Of a stretch of DNA of 64,000 nucleotides, positions 34,479 to 43,486 are shown piece after piece. The notes under the pieces are model-generated. The model had not been told where the DNA came from. It ran no database searches and saw only the letters and a list, made by a program, of their open reading frames with translations. The stretch's first letter is position 1, and the number at the start of each line of letters is the position of its first letter. Made by a program: the position numbers and the translations under genes. This stretch comes from Actinomycetota bacterium (lineage in GTDB: Bacteria > Actinomycetota > Thermoleophilia > RBG-16-64-13): the NCBI GenBank assembly GCA_016278725.1, contig JADQBG010000015.1, positions 124,001 to 188,000 of the forward strand. Reading direction: 5' to 3'.

Positions 34479-35186
34479 ATGGCTCCGGTTAAGTTCTCTA
34501 CCCGTTTGGTTCAGAAGATCCCCCGCGCCGATGACGTCGCCAGTTTTCGGTTCGAGAAGCCGGGTGAACTCGAGTTCCAGGCGGGACAGTGGGCTTCGGT
34601 CGAGTTCGACCTGGGCGACGAGACCTTCGGTCACCACTTCACCCTTTCGAGCGCCCCCACCGAGCCGTTCCTGGAATTCACCACCCATGTGCGGCGCTCG
34701 GACTTCAAGCAGGCGTTGGACCGGCTGGAAGAAGGCCACGAGGTCAGGATGCAGGCGCCTTTTGGGCAGTTCGTGCTGAGGGCGGAGAAGCCGGAGGTGG
34801 TCTTTCTGACCGGCGGCATCGGCATCACCCCGGTGAGGAGCATCCTGCGCACGCTGGCAGACGGCTCGAGTGAGCGCAGAATCGTCCTGTTCTATGGCAA
34901 CCGCAGCTCCGAGACCGCGGTGTTTCTCGATGAGCTGAAGCAACTCGAGGACCGGTTACCTCACCTGCGCGTGGTGCACGTCTTCAGTCGGCCCGAAGAA
35001 GATTGGCAGGGGCCCCGCGGACACATCACGGGAGAACTGCTGGCGGAAGAACTGAGCGACCTGGCGGGCTGGTCCTGGTACATCAGCGGACCTCCGAGCA
35101 TGGTCGAGCAACTGCGCTCGGTTCTCCGGGAACGAGCGGTCCCGGACGACAGCATCGTGACCGAGGACTTCCTGGGCTACGAGTAG
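34479..35186 (+). CDS. FNR-like FAD-dependent NAD(P)H oxidoreductase
   Basis: The 235-residue protein is a ferredoxin-NADP reductase-like module: FAD-binding barrel (PGELEFQAGQWASVEF, HHFTLSSAPTE) and a nucleotide-binding domain (FLTGGIGITPVRSIL, FYGNRSSETAVF, YISGPPSMVEQL). The C-terminal D/E-FLGY end is typical. There is no ferredoxin domain, so its electron partner is separate. CACAGGAGG precedes ATG 34479. It diverges from the antiporter operon and ends in a strong hairpin. Confidence 0.9.
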   Translation: MAPVKFSTRLVQKIPRADDVASFRFEKPGELEFQAGQWASVEFDLGDETFGHHFTLSSAPTEPFLEFTTHVRRSDFKQALDRLEEGHEVRMQAPFGQFVLRAEKPEVVFLTGGIGITPVRSILRTLADGSSERRIVLFYGNRSSETAVFLDELKQLEDRLPHLRVVHVFSRPEEDWQGPRGHITGELLAEELSDLAGWSWYISGPPSMVEQLRSVLRERAVPDDSIVTEDFLGYE

Positions 35187-35198
35187 CGCGGGCCCCCG

Positions 35199-35221
35199 CC
35201 GCGTGGCCGGCGGCCACGCGG
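35199..35221. terminator. Strong convergent hairpin between the reductase and acnA
   Basis: CCGCGTGGCC and GGCCACGCGG are perfect 10-bp arms around GGC. There is no T tract, but the position between two converging 3' ends suggests a shared terminator. Confidence 0.65.
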
Positions 35222-35258
35222 GCCGGCCGCCGTAAACCAGATTCCCGCGGGCCCGGTC

Positions 35259-38120
35259 TCAGTCTGCGGTCAACACTGCCAGAACTCGGGGAAGAATGCC
35301 GCCCTGCCGGTAGTAGTCCACGTCCACCGGAGAGTCCAGCCGGAGAAGCACGGGGAAAGCAAAGCCCTCCCGGCCGTCCGTCGGCTGCACCCGCACCTCC
35401 GCCATACCTCCCGGCGTCAACTGCGCGAGCCCCTGAATGTCGAGAACCTCGCTTCCGGTGAGACCCAGCGTCTCCGCGTTCTGACCTTCTACGAACTGGA
35501 GAGGCAGAATGCCCATACCCACCAGATTGTTCCGGTGGATCCGTTCGTAGCTCTCCGCGATTATCGCCTGCACCCCCAGCAGCAGAGGGCCCTTGGCCGC
35601 CCAGTCGCGCGAACTGCCGGTGCCGTATTCCTTGCCGGCGATGACCACCAGCGGGGTTTCCCTCTCGGCGTAGCGCCCGGCGGCCTCGTAGATCGAGACC
35701 ACATCGCCAGAAGGCTGGTGGATCGTCCAACCCCCTTCCTGCTCGAGCATCCGGTTGCGAATGCGGGAATTGGCAAAGGTGCCGCGCAGCATGACCTCGT
35801 GGTTGCCCCGGCGCGCACCGAAGGTGTTGAAGTCCTGGGGGCTCACCCCTCGCTCCTCCAGATAGCGGCCGGCGACACTGTCCGGTTGAATCGCTCCTGC
35901 CGGAGAGATGTGGTCCGTGGTGATCGAATCGCCAAAGATTCCCAGTATCCGGGCTCCGGCGATCTCCCCGTTGGTCACGGCCGCCGGCGCCGCTCCGGCG
36001 TCGCCCTTGAGGAAAGGCGGCTCCTGCACATAGGTCGAGGACTCCTGCCAGCCGTAGAGGCTGCCTTCGGGCACCTCCAGCGCCCGCCAGGGCTCCGGGC
36101 CGTCGAGGATCGAGGCGTAGCGGGAGCGGCTCATCTCGGCGGTCAGGGCCTCCCCCACGAGCTCTTTGATCTCCTCCCGGGAGGGCCAGATGTCCCGCAG
36201 GTAGACGGCGTCTCCGCTGCGGCTGCGGCCCAGGGGCTCGTGCTCGAGGTCGACGTCCACCCGACCGGCCAAGGCGAAGGCGACCACCAGCAGCGGGGAG
36301 GCCAGATAGTTGGCCCGGACCAGGGCGTGGACCCTGCCCTCGAAGTTACGGTTGCCGCTTAGTACGGCGGCGGCCACCAGATTTTCTTGCCGGATGCCTT
36401 CGACGATCTCCTCGGGCAGCGGACCGGAATTCCCGATGCAGGTCGTGCAGCCGTAACCGACCACGTGAAAGCCGAGGGCCTCCAGATAAGGCAACAACCC
36501 CGCCTTGGCCAAGTAGTCGGTCACCAGTCGTGAGCCGGGCGCCAGGCTGGTCTTGACCCAGGGCGCGCTCTGCAGGCCCTGCTTGACCGCATTCCTGGCC
36601 AACAGACCGGCACCGATCAAAACGGCCGGGTTCGAGGTGTTGGTGCAGCTGGTGATCGCGGCGATCACCACGGAACCGTCCTGCAGGGTGACCCACTCCT
36701 CCTCGCGCAGGGGCAAGGCAGGCTCGGACGAGCCGCCGTTGCCCCCGGCTTCGCCTTGGGAGGAGCCGCTTTCATATGCCGAGCGCTCCTCCCCATTCTC
36801 CGGCGGGCCGCCCTCGGTCTCCAGCACCTCGAGCGATTCCTCCGAAGCTCCCACCAGACAGACTTCGGCCGAACAAACGGTCTTGTCCGCGCGCCCCGCC
36901 GCCCCCGCCAGGGCGGGGAGCGCCTGCTCGAAGCTCTGCTTGAGATCCTTCAGTTCGATCCGGTCCTGCGGGCGGCGCGGCCCGGCCAGGCTGGGCCTGA
37001 CCGAACCCAGGTCGACCTCCACCACCTGGCTGTAATCCGGCTCGGCCGAGCCGGTCTCCCGGAAGAGGTGCTGCAGCCGGGAATAGTCCTCGACCAGCCG
37101 GACGTGCTCCTCGCTGCGGCCGAGCTGCCGGAGGTAATCCAGAGTCAGTTGATCGACCGGGAAGAAACCGCTGGTGGCCCCATATTCCGGGGCCATGTTG
37201 GCGATGGTGGCCCTCTCGGTCAGATCCAGGTCACCCAAGCCGGGTCCGAAGAACTCGACCAGCCGGCCGACCACCCCCACGCGTCGCAGCAGCTCGACGA
37301 TGGTGAGAACTGCGTCGGTGGCCGTCGTCTCGGACGGAAGGCTTCCGGCCAGGCGGACGCCCACCACCTCCGGCGTCAACATCGCGTAGGGCTGGCCCAA
37401 CATTACCGCCTCGGCCTCGATGCCCCCCACTCCCCAGCCAAGAACGCCCAAACCGTTGACCATGGTGGTGTGCGAATCCGTGCCCACGACCGTGTCGGGA
37501 TAGGCCCAGGGGCCGTCCTCGGTCTCGGCGAGCATCACCACCGAAGCCAGGTACTCGAGGTTCACCTGGTGCACGATGCCGCTGCCCGGAGGCACCACCC
37601 GCAGATTGCGGAAAGCCTGCTGTGCCCAGCGCAGCAGAGTGTAACGCTCCACGTTCCGCCGCATCTCGAGGGCGACGTTGCGCTCGTAGGCGTCGTCCGA
37701 GCCGAAGTAGTCCACCTGCACGGAATGGTCGATGACCAGATCCACCGGGATCAGGGGGTTGACCACTTCGGGATCTCCCCCCCGCTCGGCCACCGCGTCA
37801 CGCAGAGCCGCCAGGTCGACGATCGCGGGCACCCCGGTGAAGTCCTGAAGCAGCACCCTCCCCGGGAAGAAGTTGAGCTCGTCCTGGGCCGGAGACGAAG
37901 CCGACCAGGCCGCAAGGCGGCCGACGTCGGCCTGCTGGACAAAGCCGTTGCCGGCGTTACGCAGCGCATTCTCGAGAAGCACGCGGATGCAGTAGGGAAG
38001 GCGCTCCAGGTCGAACCCTTCGCGTTCGGCAAGGACGTCCAGTCGGGCCACCCGGACCGCCCGTCCGCCAAGCTTCTCCTCGGCAAAGGCCTGATAGGGA
38101 TCGCTGCCGTACGGTTTCAT
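35259..38120 (-). CDS. acnA: Aconitate hydratase
   Basis: AcnA interconverts citrate and isocitrate in the TCA cycle with a 4Fe-4S cluster. The 953-residue protein has all domains: GVPAIVDLAALRDA, VVGTDSHTTMVNGLGVLGWG, TSCTNTSNPAVLIGAGLLA, YGCTTCIGNSGPLP and the swivel-domain GDSITTDHISPAGAI, GNHEVMLRGTFAN and EYGTGSSRDWAAKGP. An acidic, low-complexity insert near residues 420-470 makes it longer than most AcnA. ATG 38120 is preferred over GTG 38123. It follows leuA by 49 bp and is likely cotranscribed with it. Confidence 0.96.
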   Translation of the reverse strand: MKPYGSDPYQAFAEEKLGGRAVRVARLDVLAEREGFDLERLPYCIRVLLENALRNAGNGFVQQADVGRLAAWSASSPAQDELNFFPGRVLLQDFTGVPAIVDLAALRDAVAERGGDPEVVNPLIPVDLVIDHSVQVDYFGSDDAYERNVALEMRRNVERYTLLRWAQQAFRNLRVVPPGSGIVHQVNLEYLASVVMLAETEDGPWAYPDTVVGTDSHTTMVNGLGVLGWGVGGIEAEAVMLGQPYAMLTPEVVGVRLAGSLPSETTATDAVLTIVELLRRVGVVGRLVEFFGPGLGDLDLTERATIANMAPEYGATSGFFPVDQLTLDYLRQLGRSEEHVRLVEDYSRLQHLFRETGSAEPDYSQVVEVDLGSVRPSLAGPRRPQDRIELKDLKQSFEQALPALAGAAGRADKTVCSAEVCLVGASEESLEVLETEGGPPENGEERSAYESGSSQGEAGGNGGSSEPALPLREEEWVTLQDGSVVIAAITSCTNTSNPAVLIGAGLLARNAVKQGLQSAPWVKTSLAPGSRLVTDYLAKAGLLPYLEALGFHVVGYGCTTCIGNSGPLPEEIVEGIRQENLVAAAVLSGNRNFEGRVHALVRANYLASPLLVVAFALAGRVDVDLEHEPLGRSRSGDAVYLRDIWPSREEIKELVGEALTAEMSRSRYASILDGPEPWRALEVPEGSLYGWQESSTYVQEPPFLKGDAGAAPAAVTNGEIAGARILGIFGDSITTDHISPAGAIQPDSVAGRYLEERGVSPQDFNTFGARRGNHEVMLRGTFANSRIRNRMLEQEGGWTIHQPSGDVVSIYEAAGRYAERETPLVVIAGKEYGTGSSRDWAAKGPLLLGVQAIIAESYERIHRNNLVGMGILPLQFVEGQNAETLGLTGSEVLDIQGLAQLTPGGMAEVRVQPTDGREGFAFPVLLRLDSPVDVDYYRQGGILPRVLAVLTAD

Positions 38121-38169
38121 CACACCTCCGTGCGCTTCTCGTCAGTGAGCATCGTGCGCCGTCCGGCGC

Positions 38170-39759
38170 CTAGAAGACCCGTTCGGGATTCGCTCCCGTT
38201 GCCTCTTTCTGCTGGGTCACGTTGTTTAGCGCCCTGATGTAAGCCTTAGCGGAGGCCTCCATCACGTCGATGGCCACCGCCTGGCCGGCGTACGTTCTGC
38301 CCTCTACTTCGACGACCACGCGCACCTCGCCGAGGGAGTCCTTGCCCGAGGTTATGGAACGCACCCGGTAGTCCATCAGCTTCCCGCTGATACCCACCGC
38401 GTCGTCGATCGCCCGGAAGATCGATTCGACCGAGCCGCCGGAGAAGGCCTTGCCCGGCTGCTCCGCGCCTTCCTTGCGGACACCCACCTGGCTCGTGGGA
38501 ATCATGTTGGTCCCCGCCGCCACGTAGAAGTGATTGAGGCGGTAGATGTCCTCGCGCTCGCGGATCTCCTCCCCCGCCAGTGCCTCCAAATCGAGCGCCG
38601 TGACCTGCTTCTTCTTGTCCGCGATCTCTTTGAAGCGCCGGAAGGCCTCGTCCAGTTCGTTACCGCTCAGGTGGATGCCCAGTTCGACCAGGCGGGACTG
38701 CAGCGCGTGGCGCCCCGAGTGCTTGCCCAGCACGATATCGGACTCGCCCAGACCGATATCGCCGGCGCGCATGATCTCGTAGGTGCTGCGCTCCTTGAGC
38801 ACCCCGTCCTGGTGGATACCCGACTCGTGGGCGAAGGCGTTCTTGCCCACGATAGCCTTGTTGGGCTGGACCTCGTAGCCGGTCAGGTTGGACACCATGC
38901 GGCTGGTGCGTGAGATTTCGGTGGTGACTATGCCGACCGGACGGTCGAGCAGATCCTGCCTCACCCGGAGCGCCATCGCGACCTCCTCCAGGGCGGCATT
39001 GCCGGCGCGTTCCCCCAACCCGTTCACGGACACCTCGACCTGCGTGGCGCCCTGAGAGACCGCTGCCAAGGTATTGGCCACGGCCAGGCCCAGATCGTTA
39101 TGACAGTGAACCGCCAGGACGACGTCCGCCAATTCGGGCACCCGCTCGTAGAGCGTCTCGATCAGCGGCCCGAACTCCATGGGCAGCGTGTAACCCACCG
39201 TGTCCGGCACGTTGATGGTGGTCGCCCCGGACTGAACAGCCCGGCGCAGCACCGCAGCCAGGAAGTCCACGTCGGAGCGGGTGGCGTCCATAGCACTGAA
39301 CTGGACGTCGCCCGGGCAGAGCGAGACGGCCAGTTCGACCATGCGCTGAGTCAGTTCCAGCACCTCTTCGCGCGTTTTCTTGATCTGATGCTCGAGGTGG
39401 ATGTCCGAGGTGGAGACGAAGGTGTGGATCCGCGGCTTCTCCGCGTCCTTGATGGCGTCCCAGCAGGTGCGGATATCCGTTTCCACGCAGCGGGCCAGCC
39501 CGCAGACGGTGGCCCCCCGCACCTCGCGGGCGATCGCCTGCACGGCCTCGAAGTCCCCGGGGCTGGTGGCGGGAAAGCCGGCCTCGATGACGTCGACCCC
39601 CAGGCGGACCAACTGATGCGCGATCTCGAGCTTCTCCCCGACGTTCAGGCTTATGCCGGGCGACTGCTCGCCGTCTCGGAGGGTCGTGTCGAAGAACACC
39701 ACGGGAACGCCCGCGTTGCGCCGGGGCTTCCCTTTGTGCGTCATTTGAGGGCCGGACAT
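38170..39759 (-). CDS. leuA: 2-isopropylmalate synthase
   Basis: LeuA condenses acetyl-CoA with 2-oxoisovalerate in the first committed step to leucine. The 529-residue protein shows FFDTTLRDGEQSPGISL, the metal site VHCHNDLGLAVANT, VNGLGERAGNAALEE and HESGIHQDGVLK, plus a full C-terminal regulatory (leucine-binding) domain. GGGGAG precedes ATG 39759. It has its own promoter and a Leu-rich leader peptide upstream, and lies between gltA and acnA; leuB and leuCD are not in the window. Confidence 0.96.
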   Translation of the reverse strand: MSGPQMTHKGKPRRNAGVPVVFFDTTLRDGEQSPGISLNVGEKLEIAHQLVRLGVDVIEAGFPATSPGDFEAVQAIAREVRGATVCGLARCVETDIRTCWDAIKDAEKPRIHTFVSTSDIHLEHQIKKTREEVLELTQRMVELAVSLCPGDVQFSAMDATRSDVDFLAAVLRRAVQSGATTINVPDTVGYTLPMEFGPLIETLYERVPELADVVLAVHCHNDLGLAVANTLAAVSQGATQVEVSVNGLGERAGNAALEEVAMALRVRQDLLDRPVGIVTTEISRTSRMVSNLTGYEVQPNKAIVGKNAFAHESGIHQDGVLKERSTYEIMRAGDIGLGESDIVLGKHSGRHALQSRLVELGIHLSGNELDEAFRRFKEIADKKKQVTALDLEALAGEEIREREDIYRLNHFYVAAGTNMIPTSQVGVRKEGAEQPGKAFSGGSVESIFRAIDDAVGISGKLMDYRVRSITSGKDSLGEVRVVVEVEGRTYAGQAVAIDVMEASAKAYIRALNNVTQQKEATGANPERVF

Positions 39760-39829
39760 AGCTCTCCCCTTGGAAATCTTTGTGATCATGCCGGAAGTGA
39801 CGTGCCGGATACGCCGGCCGCGAATCTCT

Positions 39830-39847
39830 CTCCCCCTAGAGGGGGAG
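39830..39847 (-). promoter_or_regulatory. Attenuator-like hairpin at the end of the leader peptide
   Basis: CTCCCCC (39836-39830 partner) and GGGGGAG (39841-39847) form a perfect 7-bp stem with a 4-base loop that contains the leader's stop codon. The leucine-codon strand can also pair with GGGGAG of the leuA ribosome site (about 39770-39761), so two alternative structures exist. Confidence 0.55.
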
Positions 39848-39886
39848 CAGCAGGAGAGCGCTTGTAGTGAGCCGCGGCAAAGACAT
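39836..39886 (-). CDS. Leucine-rich leader peptide for leuA attenuation
   Basis: This 16-residue reading frame is MSLPRLTTSALLLLPL: seven of sixteen codons are Leu, four in a row. Its ATG lies eight bases after a good -10 box, so the transcript probably starts at the ATG (leaderless). Ribosome stalling at these codons when leucine is scarce would change folding of the downstream hairpins and raise leuA, and probably acnA, expression. Such leaderless leu leaders are known in Actinomycetota. No conventional ribosome site is present. Confidence 0.75.
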   Translation of the reverse strand: MSLPRLTTSALLLLPL

Positions 39887-39894
39887 GGGCGAGC

Positions 39895-39923
39895 AGTGTA
39901 GAACAACCCGCCCTCGGGAGCAA
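39895..39923 (-). promoter_or_regulatory. leuA leader promoter
   Basis: TTGCTC (39923-39918), 17 bp, TACACT (39900-39895) on the reverse strand; this is one of the best sigma70-type matches in the window. The expected start point is at or within two bases of the leader ATG. Confidence 0.7.
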
Positions 39924-39959
39924 GACCGGCAGCGGCTTGATGCGGCTCTGTGAGGTGGG

Positions 39960-41168
39960 TTAGGGCTGGTGGCGCTCGGCCATCGGCTCGTACGTGCACT
40001 CCTCAGGTCCGCAGTAATGCCCCACGTAGCGCGCCAGCGGGCGGTAGAGCGCCGGTTTTTCCGCCGCTTCGGCAAAGCGTTCCTCGATGCAGTGCGCGCA
40101 CCAACCGGCCACGCGGCTCATGGCGAAAACCGGGGTGAAAAGGTCGACGGGAATCCCCATCATGTAGTAGAGCGACGCCGAGTAGAGATCGACATTGGGA
40201 TAGATGTCCTTGCCCTTCAACTGCCGGAAGATCCGCCGCGTGCTCTTCTCCACTTCTTGGGTCAGTTTGAGCCAGTGGAGGTCCCGGTCCCCCCCCAACT
40301 GCCTGATCAGATCCTGCAGAATCAATGAGCGGGGGTCGTAGGTGGCGTACACCCGGTGCCCCATGCCCATGATCTTCTCTCCGCGGCTGAGCCTTTCCTC
40401 GATATAGCCCTCCACCCGGTCGGGCTCCTGGATCTCGAGCAGCATCTCCATCACCCGGGAGTTCGCGCCCCCGTGCAGTTCGCCGGAGAGTGCCCCGATA
40501 GCCGCGGCCACGGCCGAATACGTGTGCGCGCGGGTGCTGGTGACTGCCCGGGCCACGAAGGTCGAGGCGTTCATCGAGTGGTCGGCGTGAAGCAGCAGAG
40601 CGACGTCCAGCAGGTGGGCGACTTCCTTATCGGGGGTCTCCCCCGACAGCATTCGCAGGAAATCGGCGGCGTGGTCCAGTTCGGGGTCCGCCTCTATCGG
40701 CTCCAGCCCCGAACGGAGACGGTGATAGGCCGCCACCAGCGTGGCCATCTTGGCGGTCAGGTCCACGGCGCGTTCGCGCACCGCTTCCTTTGAGTCGTCC
40801 GGCCGAGGATCGCCCATCTTCAGAAGCGGCACCGCAGCCTGCAGGAAATCCATCGGGCGAAGGTCCTGCGGATACTGCCGAACCAATTCGAGGATATGCG
40901 GCGAAACCTGCCTGCGCTCACCCAACCGGTGATGCAGACGACCATACTCGCTGTCCAGGGGCAGGTCGCCGTAGAGCAGCAGGAAGACAACCTCCTCGAA
41001 GTCCGACCGGGCCGCGAGCGTCTGGATATCGTAGCCCCGATAGACGAGGCGGCCCTCTTCGGCCTGAACGTCGCTGATCTTGGTATCGGCCACGGTGATT
41101 CCGCGCAGACCCACGTTGGTGGTGTCCGGCCGACCGTTCGACATATCGGGAGTGCTGGTTACTTCCAC
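39960..41168 (-). CDS. gltA: Citrate synthase
   Basis: This 402-residue enzyme condenses oxaloacetate and acetyl-CoA to citrate; 2-methylcitrate synthase activity cannot be excluded. Catalytic-region signatures are LHADHSMNASTFVARAVTST, GALSGELHGGANSRVM, MGMGHRVYATYDPR and MGIPVDLFTPVFAMSRVAGW. It is the short (citZ-like) form. GTG 41168 follows GAGAGAGGG. It is the first of gltA-leuA-acnA; a 200-bp gap with a separate promoter lies before leuA. Confidence 0.95.
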   Translation of the reverse strand: MEVTSTPDMSNGRPDTTNVGLRGITVADTKISDVQAEEGRLVYRGYDIQTLAARSDFEEVVFLLLYGDLPLDSEYGRLHHRLGERRQVSPHILELVRQYPQDLRPMDFLQAAVPLLKMGDPRPDDSKEAVRERAVDLTAKMATLVAAYHRLRSGLEPIEADPELDHAADFLRMLSGETPDKEVAHLLDVALLLHADHSMNASTFVARAVTSTRAHTYSAVAAAIGALSGELHGGANSRVMEMLLEIQEPDRVEGYIEERLSRGEKIMGMGHRVYATYDPRSLILQDLIRQLGGDRDLHWLKLTQEVEKSTRRIFRQLKGKDIYPNVDLYSASLYYMMGIPVDLFTPVFAMSRVAGWCAHCIEERFAEAAEKPALYRPLARYVGHYCGPEECTYEPMAERHQP

Positions 41169-41421
41169 GTTCGACCCTCTCTCGATGAAGGGGCTTCGCG
41201 CCAGAGAGCGCGCCGGCGAACCCGCAAAGGCGTGGTTCGTATATTAAACCCCGAGTTACTTCCCCACGAAAGGGGCGTCGTTATCGATGCTGTAACAACC
41301 GATTGTGAGGCTATCCGCCAGATATTGGTTAAGCTATGACCAAAGAGCAACCGATCTTGCCGGTCCAGAGCCGACCTTCGCTCTGCGAACCGCGTACATG
41401 ACTCTATCAGGAGCAGACCGT

Positions 41422-42183
41422 ATGGCCATGGCTAACCAAGAACGCACGATTGCCGTCTTCATCGATTTTGAGAACCTGGCCATTGGGTTCCGGCGCCGCC
41501 GCGACGACTTCCAGATAGGCCGCATTCTCGAACGGCTGCTCGAGAAAGGCAAGATCATCGTCAAGAAATCCTACGCCGATTGGGGCGAGTACAGTAAGTA
41601 CACCAAGCCCCTGCACGAGGCCGCCATCGAACTGATCGAGATTCCCAGGCGAGGAATGACCGGCAAGAATTCGGCGGACATACGCCTGGCCGTCGACGCG
41701 ATGGACCTCGCCTGGTCCAAGGAACACATCGACACCTTCGTGATCGTCTCTGGAGACTCCGACTTCTCGCCCCTGGTCTCCAAGCTGAAGGAAAACGGCA
41801 AGCACGTCATCGGCATAGGGATGAAGGAATCCACCTCGGACCTGCTCTCGTCCAACTGTGACGAATTCATCTTCTACGAGGACCTGGAGCGGGCGGCGGA
41901 GAGACCGACCCGCCTCACCTCCGAACTTCCTCAGGGCAAGCGCGAGGTCTTCGACCTGCTGGTCGAGGTGATCGCCGCTTTGATGCGGGAGAACAAGGAT
42001 CCAATCTACGCCTCGATGGTGAAGGACACGATGCAACGCAAGCGCCCTTCCTTCAACGAGTCAAGCCACGGCTACCGCACCTTCAGCGACCTACTCAAGG
42101 ATGCCGAGGAGCAGGGAGTGATCAAGCTGCGGCGCGACAAGAAGGCCGGCTGGAGCTACGTCGTCGAGAGCCTCAACAGCTAA
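41422..42183 (+). CDS. NYN-domain nuclease-like protein with OST-HTH/LOTUS domain
   Basis: The 253-residue protein has an N-terminal NYN (LabA/DUF88, PIN-like) domain with the acidic set in AVFIDFENLAIGF, the middle DIRLAVDAMDLAWS and FVIVSGDSDFSPLVSKLK. A C-terminal OST-HTH/LOTUS domain follows (YASMVKDTMQRKRPSFNES, GYRTFSDLLKDAEEQG). The pairing suggests RNA binding and cleavage. AGGAG supports ATG 41422, whereas the frame extends further upstream without a site. Its target is unknown. Confidence 0.9.
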   Translation: MAMANQERTIAVFIDFENLAIGFRRRRDDFQIGRILERLLEKGKIIVKKSYADWGEYSKYTKPLHEAAIELIEIPRRGMTGKNSADIRLAVDAMDLAWSKEHIDTFVIVSGDSDFSPLVSKLKENGKHVIGIGMKESTSDLLSSNCDEFIFYEDLERAAERPTRLTSELPQGKREVFDLLVEVIAALMRENKDPIYASMVKDTMQRKRPSFNESSHGYRTFSDLLKDAEEQGVIKLRRDKKAGWSYVVESLNS

Positions 42184-42189
42184 CCGCTG

Positions 42190-42627
42190 ATGGTTCGCTA
42201 TCTGCTCGCCCTGGTCATGTTCACGGTGGGTATCATGGTCGCCACCCAGCCCCCCATCAACGCGGCGCTCGCCAGGCGCTCCGGCCCCCTTTGGGCGGCC
42301 GGCATCTCTTTCGCTGTGGGAACGCTGGCCATCGTGGCCCTCAGCCTGCTGGTCACCCGCAGCCTGCCGCTGGACGTCCGTGAAGCGCCTCCCTGGCAGT
42401 TCGTGGGCGGTCTGCTGGGGGCGATCTTCGTGTTCAGCAACATCCTCATCGTCCCCAGGCTGGGCGCCCTGGGCCTGATCGCGGCCAGCGTCGCCGGTCA
42501 GTTGTCCGGGGCCTTGCTGATCGACCGCTTCGGCCTCTTCGGACTCCCCCGCATTCCCCTCTCCCCGGTGCGCCTGGCCGGAATCGGCTTTCTGGTCATC
42601 GGACTCGCCCTGGTGCTGCGCCGGTAG
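42190..42627 (+). CDS. YdcZ/DUF606 family (DMT-like) membrane protein
   Basis: The 145-residue protein has about five hydrophobic segments (VRYLLALVMFTVGIMVATQP; FVGGLLGAIFVFSNILIV; LGLIAASVAGQLSGALLIDRF) of the DUF606/YdcZ half-size drug/metabolite transporter type. It may work as a dimer. It starts six bases after the NYN gene. Substrate unknown. Confidence 0.82.
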   Translation: MVRYLLALVMFTVGIMVATQPPINAALARRSGPLWAAGISFAVGTLAIVALSLLVTRSLPLDVREAPPWQFVGGLLGAIFVFSNILIVPRLGALGLIAASVAGQLSGALLIDRFGLFGLPRIPLSPVRLAGIGFLVIGLALVLRR

Positions 42628-42684
42628 GCTTGGGTGGCCGGTGTTAAGCTGAAGGCCGTAGGCCGAACGGGGACAGGAGGCAGG

Positions 42685-43173
42685 ATGGTGGATCAATCCG
42701 GAGCAGCTTCGCGGTGGGAAGGGATTCCGCCCGAGGAAGCCAAAGCGGCGGCGATCGCAGCGTTCCGCGACACGACGAAGCCCACGAACTGCGCGCAGGC
42801 GGTCATGCTCTTCACTCTGCATCTGCTCGGCGGCCGCCCCGAGCTCGCCGACGTGGCCTCCTACCTGGGCGGGGGCGTGGGCAAGACCGGGGGAGCCTGT
42901 GGCGTGCTGACCGGAGCGGCCCTCTCGCTGGGCATCCGCGACAGCCTCTACGCCGACGCCTCGGCCGCGAGAGCCGACGAGGGCTGTTCCCAGTTTCAAC
43001 ATCTGAAAGAAGCGTTTGTCGCGGCCTTCGGCGACACGGAGTGTCGGGAGTTGACGGGCTGCGAACTCGATACCACCGCAGGACAGGACCGCTTTCGCGA
43101 TGAGGGCATCCGCGAGAAGCAGTGCGTGGGCTACGTAGACTGGATGTGCGACCGGCTCGCAGACATCCTCTAA
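42685..43173 (+). CDS. C_GCAxxG_C_C family protein
   Basis: The 162-residue protein has the family's cysteine layout: TNCAQAVMLF, GGACGVLTGAALSLG, EGCSQFQHL, DTECRELTGCEL and a late KQCVGYVDW. The family's function is unclear; redox or metal roles are suggested. AGGAGG precedes ATG 42685. It follows the DUF606 gene, and a strong hairpin ends the transcript. Confidence 0.85.
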   Translation: MVDQSGAASRWEGIPPEEAKAAAIAAFRDTTKPTNCAQAVMLFTLHLLGGRPELADVASYLGGGVGKTGGACGVLTGAALSLGIRDSLYADASAARADEGCSQFQHLKEAFVAAFGDTECRELTGCELDTTAGQDRFRDEGIREKQCVGYVDWMCDRLADIL

Positions 43174-43232
43174 GCCGTCGGGACGATGAAGGGCCGCAGC
43201 GCCCCTCACCGATTTCTCCCAGAAAATAGTGA

Positions 43233-43258
43233 AGCCGGCCCAGGGGGGTCGGCCGGCT
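43233..43258 (+). terminator. Hairpin after the C_GCAxxG_C_C gene
   Basis: AGCCGGCC (43233-43240) and GGCCGGCT (43251-43258) are perfect 8-bp arms with a 10-base loop. No T tract follows; it is terminator-like. Confidence 0.55.
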
Positions 43259-43486
43259 ACACTGCGGGGAAAACCGCTCAGCACTTACGTGGCGCGGGCA
43301 TGGGGGGAATCCCTCGACACGTTGTTCATGCTCAGCTGGATATTAGTGTACGTTGGAGCCGCAGATAAGGCCAATACATCTTTTCTATGTTTGGTATAAC
43401 GTGGGATTATTGAACTAGGTTTCTTCGCACCACTTTAAAGGACAGACCATTAACCTTAAGTCGGGAACCGTCTGGACAGGTGCCTT
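43259..43486. other. AT-richer leader of the LysR gene
   Basis: The gap upstream of the LysR gene has a possible promoter TTGAAC-N18-TTTAAA (43410-43439) and a TATAAC at 43395-43400. LysR-type operators are probably here because the family usually autoregulates, but no clear T-N11-A palindrome was picked out. No other gene is seen. Confidence 0.35.

Noticed and set aside
39760..39999. 5' extension of leuA through the leader region
   Set aside because: The frame stays open but the extension has no LeuA homology; it overlaps the leader peptide and attenuator, and a good ribosome site lies at ATG 39759.
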